Source: Pseudomonadales bacterium
GTDB lineage: Bacteria; Pseudomonadota; Gammaproteobacteria; Pseudomonadales; Azotimanducaceae
Reading direction: 5' to 3'
Assembly (NCBI GenBank): GCA_007131295.1
Contig: SLQW01000119.1
Coordinates: 1 to 43,075 of the forward strand
DNA: 43,075 bases
Shown here: positions 6,878-13,638 of the stretch, piece by piece
Layout of the letters: each line of letters opens with the position of its first letter
Numbering within the stretch: the stretch's first letter is position 1
Notes under the pieces: generated by a model
What the model was told of the DNA's origin: nothing
What the model saw: only the letters and a program-made list of their open reading frames with translations
Database searches by the model: none
Position numbers and translations under genes: made by a program

Positions 6878-8041
6878 GTGACGAATTCCTCTGCGGTCGT
6901 TGGGCCGAGCAAACTGCCGCGGGTTGGGACCACCATCTTCACGGTGATGTCTCAGCTGGCGGCGGAGCATGAGGCCCTGAATCTCTCCCAGGGCTTTCCG
7001 GATTTCGACGGTCCGGAAGCCCTTCGGGAGCGCGTGACCCATCACCTGAATCACGGCCACAATCAGTACGCGCCAATGACCGGCGTTCCCGCGCTTCGCG
7101 CCGCCATCGCTACCAAGATCGAGGCGCTCTACGGTTGCCGCACCGATGCGGATGCGGAGGTCACCGTCACCTCTGGCGCTACCGAGGCGTTGTTCTGTGC
7201 CATTCAGGCAGTTGTACGGCCAGGCGACGAGGTCATCGTCTTCGACCCCGCCTACGACTCCTACGAACCGGCGGTGGAGCTCGCAGGCGGTCGTTGTATC
7301 CGGCTGCGCCTGCCGGCGCCGGACTATCGGCCGGATTGGAATGCGGTCGCCGACGCCCTCGGTGCGAAGACACGCCTGATCATTCTCAACAGTCCGCACA
7401 ATCCCACCGGGAGCGTGCTCACGGCCGCCGATCTCGATGCGCTCGAGATGCTGCTTGCTGACCATCCTGCCTTGCTGCTAGCGGACGAAGTCTACGAGCA
7501 CATCATCTTCGACGGGGCGGAACATCAGAGCCTGCTGCGACGTCCGAGCCTCGCCGAGCGCGCCTTCGTCGTCTCGTCTTTCGGCAAGACTTACCACGTC
7601 ACTGGCTGGAAGATCGGCTACTGCGTCGCACCGCCGCCGCTGGCGAGCGAGTTCCGCAAGGTGCATCAGTACGTCACCTTCGCATCGATCACGCCGGTGC
7701 AGTTCGCCCTTGCGGATTTTCTCGCCGAGCATCCCGAGCATCATCTCGAGCTGCCTGCGTTCTACCAGGCGAAGCGCGATCGCTTCTGCGCTCTGCTCGA
7801 GGGCTCCCGTTTCGGCCTGCGCCCGGCAGCTGGAACTTACTTCCAGCTGCTCGACTACTCGGCGATCAGCGACGAGCAGGATGTGGATCTGGCGCGGCGA
7901 TTGACGATCGATCACCGCATCGCCTCGATTCCGGTATCGGTCTTCTACCGGGATCCGCCGGGCGACTCAGTGCTGCGCTTCTGTTTCGCCAAGGACGACG
8001 CCACGCTCGTCCGAGCCGCGGAGGTGCTGTGCGCGATCTGA
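6878..8041 (+). CDS. ybdL: Methionine aminotransferase, YbdL type (PLP-dependent class I)
   Basis: Fold-type I PLP enzyme that moves the amino group between methionine (also aromatic amino acids or glutamine) and 2-oxo acids. In methionine salvage this type closes the cycle by aminating 4-methylthio-2-oxobutyrate. Visible features are LNLSQGFPDF (35-44), VTSGATEALF (97-106), the NSPHNPTG motif (171-178), LADEVYEHI, and the PLP lysine K237 in SSFGKTYHVTGWKIGY. The 387-residue length assumes the GTG start preceded by GGCGGGA, 13 bp after the previous gene; the ATG further upstream would overlap that gene by about 47 bases and adds no conserved residues. The 3' end overlaps the start of the omega-amidase gene by 13 bases. 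Confidence 0.9.
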   Translation: MTNSSAVVGPSKLPRVGTTIFTVMSQLAAEHEALNLSQGFPDFDGPEALRERVTHHLNHGHNQYAPMTGVPALRAAIATKIEALYGCRTDADAEVTVTSGATEALFCAIQAVVRPGDEVIVFDPAYDSYEPAVELAGGRCIRLRLPAPDYRPDWNAVADALGAKTRLIILNSPHNPTGSVLTAADLDALEMLLADHPALLLADEVYEHIIFDGAEHQSLLRRPSLAERAFVVSSFGKTYHVTGWKIGYCVAPPPLASEFRKVHQYVTFASITPVQFALADFLAEHPEHHLELPAFYQAKRDRFCALLEGSRFGLRPAAGTYFQLLDYSAISDEQDVDLARRLTIDHRIASIPVSVFYRDPPGDSVLRFCFAKDDATLVRAAEVLCAI

Positions 8042-8832
8042 CCCTGACCCTGATCCAGACCACCACGGTCTGGCACGATCCTGCGGCCAACCGCCTTGCC
8101 TACGGCGAACTCTTCGGCCGCCTCGCGGCGCCGGCGGATGTCGTTGTGCTCTGCGAGATGTTCAGTACCGGCTTCACGATGGCGGCTGACAGTCAGGCGG
8201 AAACCATGGAAGGGCCCACGGTGAGCTGGATGCGTGAGCAGGCATCACGCCTGGACTCGGTGGTCTGCGGCAGTGTGGTGATCGCGGACGGGGGTGTCTG
8301 CTTCAATCGTTTCGTCTGGGCCCGCCCGGATGGCGTCGTAGAGCACTATGACAAGCGACATCTGTTCCGGATGGCCGACGAGCACGCGCACTACGGTGCG
8401 GGAAACGCGCGGCGCGTGTTCGAGTGGCGCGATTGGCGCATCTGTCCTCAGGTGTGTTACGACTTGCGCTTCCCCGTGTTCAGCCGCAATCGAAATGATT
8501 ACGACCTGCTGCTGTACGTGGCGAACTGGCCGGCGCCGCGCACGGCGCAGTGGCTGGCATTGCTGCGCGCGCGGGCGATCGAGAATCAGTGTTATGTGGC
8601 CGGGGTCAATCGCATCGGCCTGGATGGCAACGACGTCCCCTATGCCGGCGGCAGTGGCTGTTGGGATCCGTTGGGACGCGGAATGGTGGAAGCCGGCGAA
8701 GTGCATCAGGTGCTTCGGGTGGTTCTGGATGCGGCCGCGCTAACGGCTTATCGCTCCGGATTTCCCGCCTGGATGGATGCAGACCGCTTCCATATCGAGG
8801 GCGCAACAGCCGAAGAGGGCGGACGCACCTAG
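8029..8832 (+). CDS. yafV: Nitrilase-superfamily omega-amidase, YafV type
   Basis: Cytoplasmic carbon-nitrogen hydrolase. Its catalytic triad is visible as E43 (LCEMFSTGF), K109 (HYDKRHLF) and C143 (CPQVCYDLRFP), with the RFPVFSRN continuation typical of omega-amidases. This family removes the side-chain amide of 2-oxoglutaramate or 2-oxosuccinamate. Oxoglutaramate is the by-product when glutamine-dependent methionine aminotransferase aminates the salvage-pathway oxo acid, so the pairing with the ybdL-type gene makes biochemical sense. The gene begins at a GTG inside the aminotransferase gene (13-base overlap), implying translational coupling. Length (267 residues) is normal. In some bacteria the equivalent gene is called mtnU. 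Confidence 0.88.
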   Translation: MRDLTLTLIQTTTVWHDPAANRLAYGELFGRLAAPADVVVLCEMFSTGFTMAADSQAETMEGPTVSWMREQASRLDSVVCGSVVIADGGVCFNRFVWARPDGVVEHYDKRHLFRMADEHAHYGAGNARRVFEWRDWRICPQVCYDLRFPVFSRNRNDYDLLLYVANWPAPRTAQWLALLRARAIENQCYVAGVNRIGLDGNDVPYAGGSGCWDPLGRGMVEAGEVHQVLRVVLDAAALTAYRSGFPAWMDADRFHIEGATAEEGGRT

Positions 8833-8872
8833 CCGCCCCGGCTGATCGCCGTAACTGCAAGGGAGGAACGCC

Positions 8873-9229
8873 ATGAAAGGGCGTCACGAAGTCATCGGCG
8901 GATTGTTGCTCGCAGGAGCACTCAGCGCGTACGGCGCGATGGGCGACTGTGAGCCACCTGGAACGCCTCCGGGCGTACCGGACGGTGCGATTGCCCCGGA
9001 GGAGGAACTGCAACAGGCGAGCGGTGAGGTGCAGAATTACGTCGCCGAGACCCAGGACTTCCTCGCCTGCCTCGAAGCGCGGGAAAGATCGCTCGGTGAA
9101 GATATCACCGACGAGCAGCGCGCGGACATCGTCACCACTTACAATGCGGCAGTGGAATCGATGCAGGCCCTGGCGGATGACTTCAACGAGCAGGTCCGCC
9201 GCTATCGGGAACAGCTCGACGGCCAGTAA
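8873..9229 (+). CDS. Small secreted protein of unknown function
   Basis: A 118-residue protein that I do not recognise. It starts with a probable Sec signal (MKGRHEVIGG followed by the hydrophobic LLLAGALSAYGA), so it should be exported to the periplasm. C26 follows soon after, but MGDC is a poor lipobox. The mature part is acidic, has only two cysteines (C26 and one in DFLACLEARE, possibly forming a disulfide) and consists mainly of predicted helix between about residues 40 and 115. A good GGGAGGAA ribosome binding site precedes the ATG. It sits 40 bp after the omega-amidase gene and 38 bp before the cytochrome gene, so co-transcription with either is possible. Confidence 0.72.
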   Translation: MKGRHEVIGGLLLAGALSAYGAMGDCEPPGTPPGVPDGAIAPEEELQQASGEVQNYVAETQDFLACLEARERSLGEDITDEQRADIVTTYNAAVESMQALADDFNEQVRRYREQLDGQ

Positions 9230-9267
9230 TGGGCGCACACGGGCGTCCGTTCGTTGAGGAATGAGAG

Positions 9268-9627
9268 TTGAAGGCACGTTTTTCTTGGCGTTTGACGTTC
9301 GTGGCCCTCGCCGCTGCTGCGTTACTCGGAGCCTGCGGCGACCCTGCTGATCCGGATCGACCGGCGGCGGAGGCGGCGCCCGAGGTGCCGGGCGAGCAAA
9401 CCTACCGGCGTTTCTGCCTCTCCTGCCATGCTTCGGGCGCGGCGGGTGCGCCCAGGGTGGGCGATGCCCGCGCCTGGGCGCCGCGGATCGAGCAGGGCAT
9501 GGAAGTGATGCTCCGGCACACCATCGATGGCATGCCGGGTATGCCACCGCGCGGTATGTGCACGCGCTGCGACGACGACGAGCTGCGCGCGGCGATTGTC
9601 TACATGGTGGAGCGCTCGCAACCCTGA
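9268..9627 (+). CDS. Cytochrome c5-like lipoprotein
   Basis: A 119-residue monohaem c-type cytochrome. The signal peptide ends in a lipobox LLGAC, so C23 is expected to be lipidated and the protein anchored in a membrane facing the periplasm. The haem motif CLSCH (50-54) binds haem c covalently. GMPGMPPRGMCTRC contains the likely axial methionine, and the later cysteine pair C98/C101 is characteristic of the cytochrome c5 family. The probable role is small-molecule electron transfer; the partner is unknown. The start is TTG, chosen because it directly precedes the signal peptide and has GAGGAATGAGAG upstream; no in-frame ATG exists. Its stop lies only a few bases from the stop of a convergent gene. 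Confidence 0.88.
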   Translation: MKARFSWRLTFVALAAAALLGACGDPADPDRPAAEAAPEVPGEQTYRRFCLSCHASGAAGAPRVGDARAWAPRIEQGMEVMLRHTIDGMPGMPPRGMCTRCDDDELRAAIVYMVERSQP

Positions 9628-9634
9628 AGCAGGA

Positions 9635-10162
9635 TCAGGAAGCGTGGCGTCTGCGCATGCGTGCCCGGTCGTAGAGGGGGTCGGCCGGTTTGCGCGCGCC
9701 GGGAAGCATGTCGCTGTCCGCGAACCACGCGTCGGCTGCCGGCACGTTGCGTACCCAATCGACCAGCTCTGAGCGGTAGGCGATCTTCCAGACGTCGCCG
9801 CGCTTTTCGTAGCGATCGACATAGCGGCCGCTGACGAACAGATCGCTGGCTTCGCCATCTTCGCTGACGATGCGGTGGAAGGCCTGATAGTAAACTTCGC
9901 CGAAAGCCTCGTCGCCGTCGAGCTCGATCTGTACCTGACCGATCATGTGATGGTTGGAAAGGTGATCCTTCAGAGCCCCTTGGGCGAACTCGACGAAGCC
10001 ATCAGGGCCCCCTTCGTAGATACCGTAGGAGCAATAGGCGTCGTCCCAGAACACCGAGCGGTGGGCCTCGGCGTCGAGCCGATCCTGACCGCGCATGTAG
10101 GTGCAGGAAAGCTCGTAGATTTCCTGCTTGTCTGCCAGCGCCTGCAAGCGGTCGTCAGCCAT
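9635..10162 (-). CDS. NTF2/SnoaL-like fold protein
   Basis: A 175-residue cytoplasmic protein of the NTF2-like (SnoaL-type) cone-fold superfamily. Members include polyketide cyclases, ketosteroid isomerases, lyases, and small subunits of ring-hydroxylating dioxygenases. Family-like features are the N-terminal helix LADKQEIYELSCTYMRGQDRLD, FWDDAYCSYG, the HHMIGQVQIELDGDEA strand and the YVDRYEKRGDVWKIAYR strand. It overlaps the next gene upstream, a paralogue, by eight bases and is probably co-transcribed with it from the promoter near 10.77 kb. A Rieske oxygenase and an SDR are divergent neighbours, so a role in aromatic or terpenoid turnover is plausible but unproven. The substrate cannot be told. 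Confidence 0.82.
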   Translation of the reverse strand: MADDRLQALADKQEIYELSCTYMRGQDRLDAEAHRSVFWDDAYCSYGIYEGGPDGFVEFAQGALKDHLSNHHMIGQVQIELDGDEAFGEVYYQAFHRIVSEDGEASDLFVSGRYVDRYEKRGDVWKIAYRSELVDWVRNVPAADAWFADSDMLPGARKPADPLYDRARMRRRHAS

Positions 10163-10706
10163 GATCGCCGCTCCCTCCGGACTCTAGGTGCGCATAGAGC
10201 GGATCCTCGGGATGGCGGCCACCGCGGGCGAGGCCATCGAAAGGCGGACCATCCCAGACGGCCGTGACCATGTCGTGCCGGTTCCAGTCCATGACCACGG
10301 TGCGATGCAGGATCTTCCAGACGCCGTCGCGTTTCGCCATGCGATCGAGGTAGCGGCCGAAGAAGGCCATTTCGTGATCGGCGCCCGCCGCATTAGCCGT
10401 GTAATGGATGGCCCTGACGTAGGTTTCCACCCTGGCCTCGTCACCGTGGAATTCGATATTGAAGTTGCTGATGCTGTGTTGGGTATGGGCGAACTGGCGG
10501 ATCGCGTCCGGCAGCATGGCGCAGAAGTCATGAGCCTTGCCATTGAAGCCGCCGTAGGCGACCTCGGCATCCGGCCAGTAGGCGGATTCGAGGATCTTGC
10601 CGTCGGCGCGATCGACGCCACGGCTGTGCTGCGCCAGAACGTGTTGGATCGCCAGTTGATCAGCGACCCGCTCGGGATCCGGCACAGCTCCAGTCTCGTT
10701 CGCCAT
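10155..10706 (-). CDS. NTF2/SnoaL-like fold protein, paralogue
   Basis: A 183-residue relative of the downstream gene. It has the same organisation: DQLAIQHVLAQHSRGVDRAD in the first helix, YWPDAEVAYGGF, the FNIEFHGDEARVETY strand, then FGRYLDRMAKRDGVWKIL. The tandem arrangement suggests a duplication and perhaps a heteromeric complex or sequential activities. I place the start at the ATG preceded by GAGGGGAGCG; a longer open frame upstream runs through the promoter. The start codon is 51 bases downstream of a recognisable -10 box. Its stop overlaps the start of the paralogue by eight bases. Confidence 0.83.
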   Translation of the reverse strand: MANETGAVPDPERVADQLAIQHVLAQHSRGVDRADGKILESAYWPDAEVAYGGFNGKAHDFCAMLPDAIRQFAHTQHSISNFNIEFHGDEARVETYVRAIHYTANAAGADHEMAFFGRYLDRMAKRDGVWKILHRTVVMDWNRHDMVTAVWDGPPFDGLARGGRHPEDPLYAHLESGGSGDHG

Positions 10707-10757
10707 CTTCGCTCCCCTCTCGTTCCAGCACGTGTGACTTTTGTTTGATTTCCAGCC

Positions 10758-10785
10758 AGTATACGGGGCTGACCGCAGGTCACAA
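10758..10785 (-). promoter_or_regulatory. Sigma70-type promoter with embedded inverted repeat
   Basis: On the minus strand TTGTGA (-35) is separated by 16 bases from TATACT (-10), facing the two NTF2-like genes. An inverted repeat TGACC-N3-GGTCA (10770-10782) overlaps the -35 box and the start of the spacer, a usual place for a repressor operator. A second hairpin (GCGAGGG-N4-CCCTCGC, 10817-10834) lies further upstream toward the divergent SDR gene. Which regulator binds is unknown. Confidence 0.6.
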
Positions 10786-10944
10786 GCGCTGCGCCGCGCC
10801 TTGTCCCTGACGCATTGCGAGGGCTGACCCTCGCGATCCCGAGAGGACTTCCGCCGTCGCCGCGTTCCACGCATCATCGTCCTCGGGCGATGACAAAGTC
10901 ACGACTCGCATGAGTTATGAAAGGATGAAAGAGGGGAGCAATCC

Positions 10945-11625
10945 ATGGCGACGGTGTTGATCACGGGTGCTAATCGCGGCATCGGACTGGAAATGGCCCG
11001 GCAGTATGCGGCCGCAGGTGACGAGGTGATCGCCGCCGTGCGCAAGCCGGATGAAGCAAAGGCGCTCAAGGAGATCGACGGCAAGGTCAGGATCGAGCAG
11101 ATGGACCTGGGTGACTTCGACTCCATCGCCAGCTTGAAGCAGCGGTTGGGTGACGCGCCGATCGACATCGCCATCATGAATGCAGGCTGGGTCGGCGGTG
11201 GTAAGCAGGGTGTCGACGATTTCGACATCGAGGAGTGGCACCGGACTCTTGACATCAACACCATCGGCCCGTTGCTCCTGGCGCGGGCGCTGAAGCCCAA
11301 CCTCGAAGCCAGCGGCGACGGCAAGCTGATGAACGTCAGCAGCCAGCTCGCCGCATCCACCTGGCCCATGGGCGGCATGCTCATCTACTCGACGACCAAG
11401 GCGGCCATGAACAAGGTCACCCAGATCCTCGCTATCGACTGGAAAGATGCCCCCATCACCGTTGCCGTCATGCATCCGGGCTGGGTCAAGACCGACATGG
11501 GTGGCCCCAACGCGCAACTCACGCCGGAGGAGAGTGCCTCGGGCATCCGCAACGTCATCGCTGCCATGACCAAGGCGGATTCCGGCAAATTCTACAAGTG
11601 GAACGGCGAAATCCATCCCTGGTAG
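10945..11625 (+). CDS. Short-chain dehydrogenase/reductase (CsgA/C-factor-like)
   Basis: A 226-residue classical SDR with the Rossmann signature TGANRGIG (7-14), an NAG motif in IMNAGWVG, and the catalytic S132-Y148-K152 set (VSSQ, YSTTK). The short length and the C-terminal form resemble the C-factor/CsgA branch. The cofactor is NAD(P)(H), and the substrate is unknown. It is divergent from the NTF2-like pair and 46 bp upstream of the Rieske oxygenase gene on the same strand, so it may dehydrogenate a product of that oxygenase. A purine-rich GAGGGGAGC site precedes the ATG. Confidence 0.88.
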   Translation: MATVLITGANRGIGLEMARQYAAAGDEVIAAVRKPDEAKALKEIDGKVRIEQMDLGDFDSIASLKQRLGDAPIDIAIMNAGWVGGGKQGVDDFDIEEWHRTLDINTIGPLLLARALKPNLEASGDGKLMNVSSQLAASTWPMGGMLIYSTTKAAMNKVTQILAIDWKDAPITVAVMHPGWVKTDMGGPNAQLTPEESASGIRNVIAAMTKADSGKFYKWNGEIHPW

Positions 11626-11671
11626 GACCGGGGAAGGGCGTCCGTTTTCGCAGCTGGAGGGAAGTAGCGGC

Positions 11672-13078
11672 ATGAGCAGATCACGGTTGAGTCTTCCGAG
11701 CGATCCGGCTCTGGCACCGGGTGAGGCCCGCTGCCCGGGCCCGAGCACCCGCGACATCATCATCAGTGACGGCGACAACGCGCCGGCGGCGCTCACCGAT
11801 CCAGAGGTCTATGGCTTCCTCGGTCAGGAAGACATTCCTTTCGAACGCTACGCCTCGAGGGAAATGTTCGATCTCGAGATGAAGCGGATGTGGAACAGGA
11901 CCTGGCAGTGGGCCTGCCGCGAGGAACACCTGCAGAAGGTGGGTGACTACGTGGTCTACGATATCGGCCACTATTCCATCGTCGTGATCCGCGTGGCGCC
12001 GGATAGCATCCGTGCCTTTCACAACTCCTGCCTGCATCGCGGCATGCAGTTTTTCGATCCGGGCACTCGGGGTAGCGGCAAACAGTTCCTGCGCTGTCCG
12101 TTTCACGGCTGGACCTGGAATCTCGATGGCAGTTTGAAGGAGATTCCCTGTCGCTGGGACTTTCCTCACGTCCAGGACGAGGCGTTCCGGCTTCCGGAGG
12201 TGCAGGTCGACACCTGGGGCGGCTTCGTCTTTGTCAATCTGGATCCGCACGCCGGCCCGCTTGCCGAGCAGCTCGAGGTGCTACCGGAGCATTTCAGTCA
12301 GTATGCGGTCCCGCTCGAGGATCGGTACGTTGCCCTGCACACGGAAAAAGTGCTGCCGTGCAACTGGAAGATGGGGATGGAGGCCTTTCTCGAGGCCTAT
12401 CACGTACTTGCCACCCACCCGGAGGGGTTGCGCACGGCCGGCGATGCGAATGCGCAATACGACATCTTCGGCCGCTTCACGACCCGCTTCGTGCACACCA
12501 TCGGCTCGCCGAGTCCTCACCTGCCCGAGCCGCCCAGCGAAGAGGAGATTCTCGCGGTCCTGAGCAGCCGCAGGAAGGAGGACATACCGAAGCTCGCGGA
12601 TGGTGAGACTGCCCGCTCGGCCTGGGCGCGTCAGGCGCGTGCGAACGTGGGAGAGGAGTTCGACTGCGATCTCAGCGATGTAAGCGTCAGTCAGATGCTC
12701 GATTCCATCGAGTACTGGATGTTCCCGAACATGATGCTGTTTCCGGGCATCTCGATTCCGCTGATCTATCGCTTCCGCCCCAATGGGGATGACGTTGATA
12801 CCTGCCTGCACGAAGTGCTTTTCCTGCGGCCGAAGCCGAAGAACGGACCGACACCGCCGCCGGCCGAGAAGATCCGGCTCGAAATCGAGGATTCCTACAC
12901 CAGCATTCCGAATTTTCCCGGTGGCCTCGATTTCGTCCTCGATCAGGACACGGACAACCTGCAGCGGCAGCGCGCCGGCGCCAAGGCGGCGGTCAAGCGC
13001 GGAGAGACCCTGGGCAATTATCAGGAGGCGCGCATCCGCCGTTTCCACGCCACCCTGGATGAGTTCCTCGCGTCCTGA
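11672..13078 (+). CDS. Rieske non-haem iron oxygenase, alpha subunit
   Basis: A 468-residue terminal oxygenase of the aromatic ring-hydroxylating family. The Rieske [2Fe-2S] ligands are C120 and H122 (SCLHRG) and C142 and H145 (CPFHGW). The mononuclear iron site appears in NWKMGMEAFLEAYHVLATHP, giving H244 and H249. The third carboxylate ligand probably lies in the QDTDNLQRQ region near the C-terminus. It would need a reductase and possibly a ferredoxin, neither of which is adjacent. The N-terminal 60 residues before the Rieske domain are longer than usual. It is preceded by an SDR and, on the other strand, by two NTF2-like proteins; the latter fold is also used by oxygenase beta subunits, so one could be a partner. 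Substrate unknown. Confidence 0.9.
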   Translation: MSRSRLSLPSDPALAPGEARCPGPSTRDIIISDGDNAPAALTDPEVYGFLGQEDIPFERYASREMFDLEMKRMWNRTWQWACREEHLQKVGDYVVYDIGHYSIVVIRVAPDSIRAFHNSCLHRGMQFFDPGTRGSGKQFLRCPFHGWTWNLDGSLKEIPCRWDFPHVQDEAFRLPEVQVDTWGGFVFVNLDPHAGPLAEQLEVLPEHFSQYAVPLEDRYVALHTEKVLPCNWKMGMEAFLEAYHVLATHPEGLRTAGDANAQYDIFGRFTTRFVHTIGSPSPHLPEPPSEEEILAVLSSRRKEDIPKLADGETARSAWARQARANVGEEFDCDLSDVSVSQMLDSIEYWMFPNMMLFPGISIPLIYRFRPNGDDVDTCLHEVLFLRPKPKNGPTPPPAEKIRLEIEDSYTSIPNFPGGLDFVLDQDTDNLQRQRAGAKAAVKRGETLGNYQEARIRRFHATLDEFLAS

Positions 13079-13095
13079 AGTGGAGTGATCCGGCT

Positions 13096-13518
13096 TCAGT
13101 CGTCGTGGCGTGGGCGCTTGCTGCGCAGGCGTTTTTTGGCGCCGTGGCGGACCTTGGTATCGGTCCTGCGCTTGCGTGCGGCGCGCGTGGGCCGAGTCGC
13201 AACGCGGGGCGTCGGCGGCGTTTCCGCCCGGCGCAGCAGATCGGCGAGGCGGGCGAGGGCGTCCTCGCGATTACGCTCCTGAGTTCGGTAGCGCTGTGCC
13301 TCGATGAGGATCTCACCGTCCTGGGTCAGGCGCCGGCCCGCGAGGCGCTCGAGACGGGAGCGGACGTCCGCCGGCAGGCCCGCGCGTTCGAGATCGAAGC
13401 GTAGCTGCACCGCAGTGGCCACCTTGTTGACGTTCTGCCCGCCGGGGCCGGAGCTGCGCACGAAGCTCATACTTAGCGCGCTGTCAGGAACGGCGATGCG
13501 CTCGGTAAGCTGAATCAT
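13096..13518 (-). CDS. arfB: Alternative ribosome-rescue factor / peptidyl-tRNA hydrolase
   Basis: A 140-residue release-factor-like protein of the ArfB (YaeJ) family, which frees stalled ribosomes lacking a stop codon. The GGQ motif is at 26-28 (SGPGGQNVNK), where the glutamine directs water to the peptidyl-tRNA ester. There is no codon-recognition domain. The C-terminal tail from about residue 105 is very rich in Arg and Lys (RAARKRR, KKRLRSKRPR), as required for insertion into the empty mRNA channel. The gene is convergent with the Rieske oxygenase gene and divergent from nadE. The length matches the family. Confidence 0.95.
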   Translation of the reverse strand: MIQLTERIAVPDSALSMSFVRSSGPGGQNVNKVATAVQLRFDLERAGLPADVRSRLERLAGRRLTQDGEILIEAQRYRTQERNREDALARLADLLRRAETPPTPRVATRPTRAARKRRTDTKVRHGAKKRLRSKRPRHDD

Positions 13519-13638
13519 GCCCTGCCGCCGAGGGTTCAGATGCAGCGGCGAGTTTACCCTCGTTCGTAACCGCAGCGGTCATTATTACTCTGACGCCGTT
13601 ACAATGGTTCCCGCGATCAAGAGCAATGAGGCCTTTCC
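13519..13638. promoter_or_regulatory. Divergent control region arfB / nadE
   Basis: About 120 bp between two divergent start codons. On the plus strand TACAAT at 13600-13605 is a good -10 candidate for nadE, 33 bases before the ATG, but no clear -35 box stands at the right distance. The region is less GC-rich than its surroundings around ATTATTACTC. I see no obvious arfB promoter. Confidence 0.35.

Noticed and set aside
9322-9858. Minus-strand open frame overlapping the cytochrome c5-like gene
   Set aside because: The plus-strand gene has signal peptide, lipobox and haem motif; the antisense frame has no recognisable features.
12281-13048. Minus-strand open frame within the Rieske oxygenase gene
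   Set aside because: Shadow of the oxygenase, whose metal ligands and length are complete.
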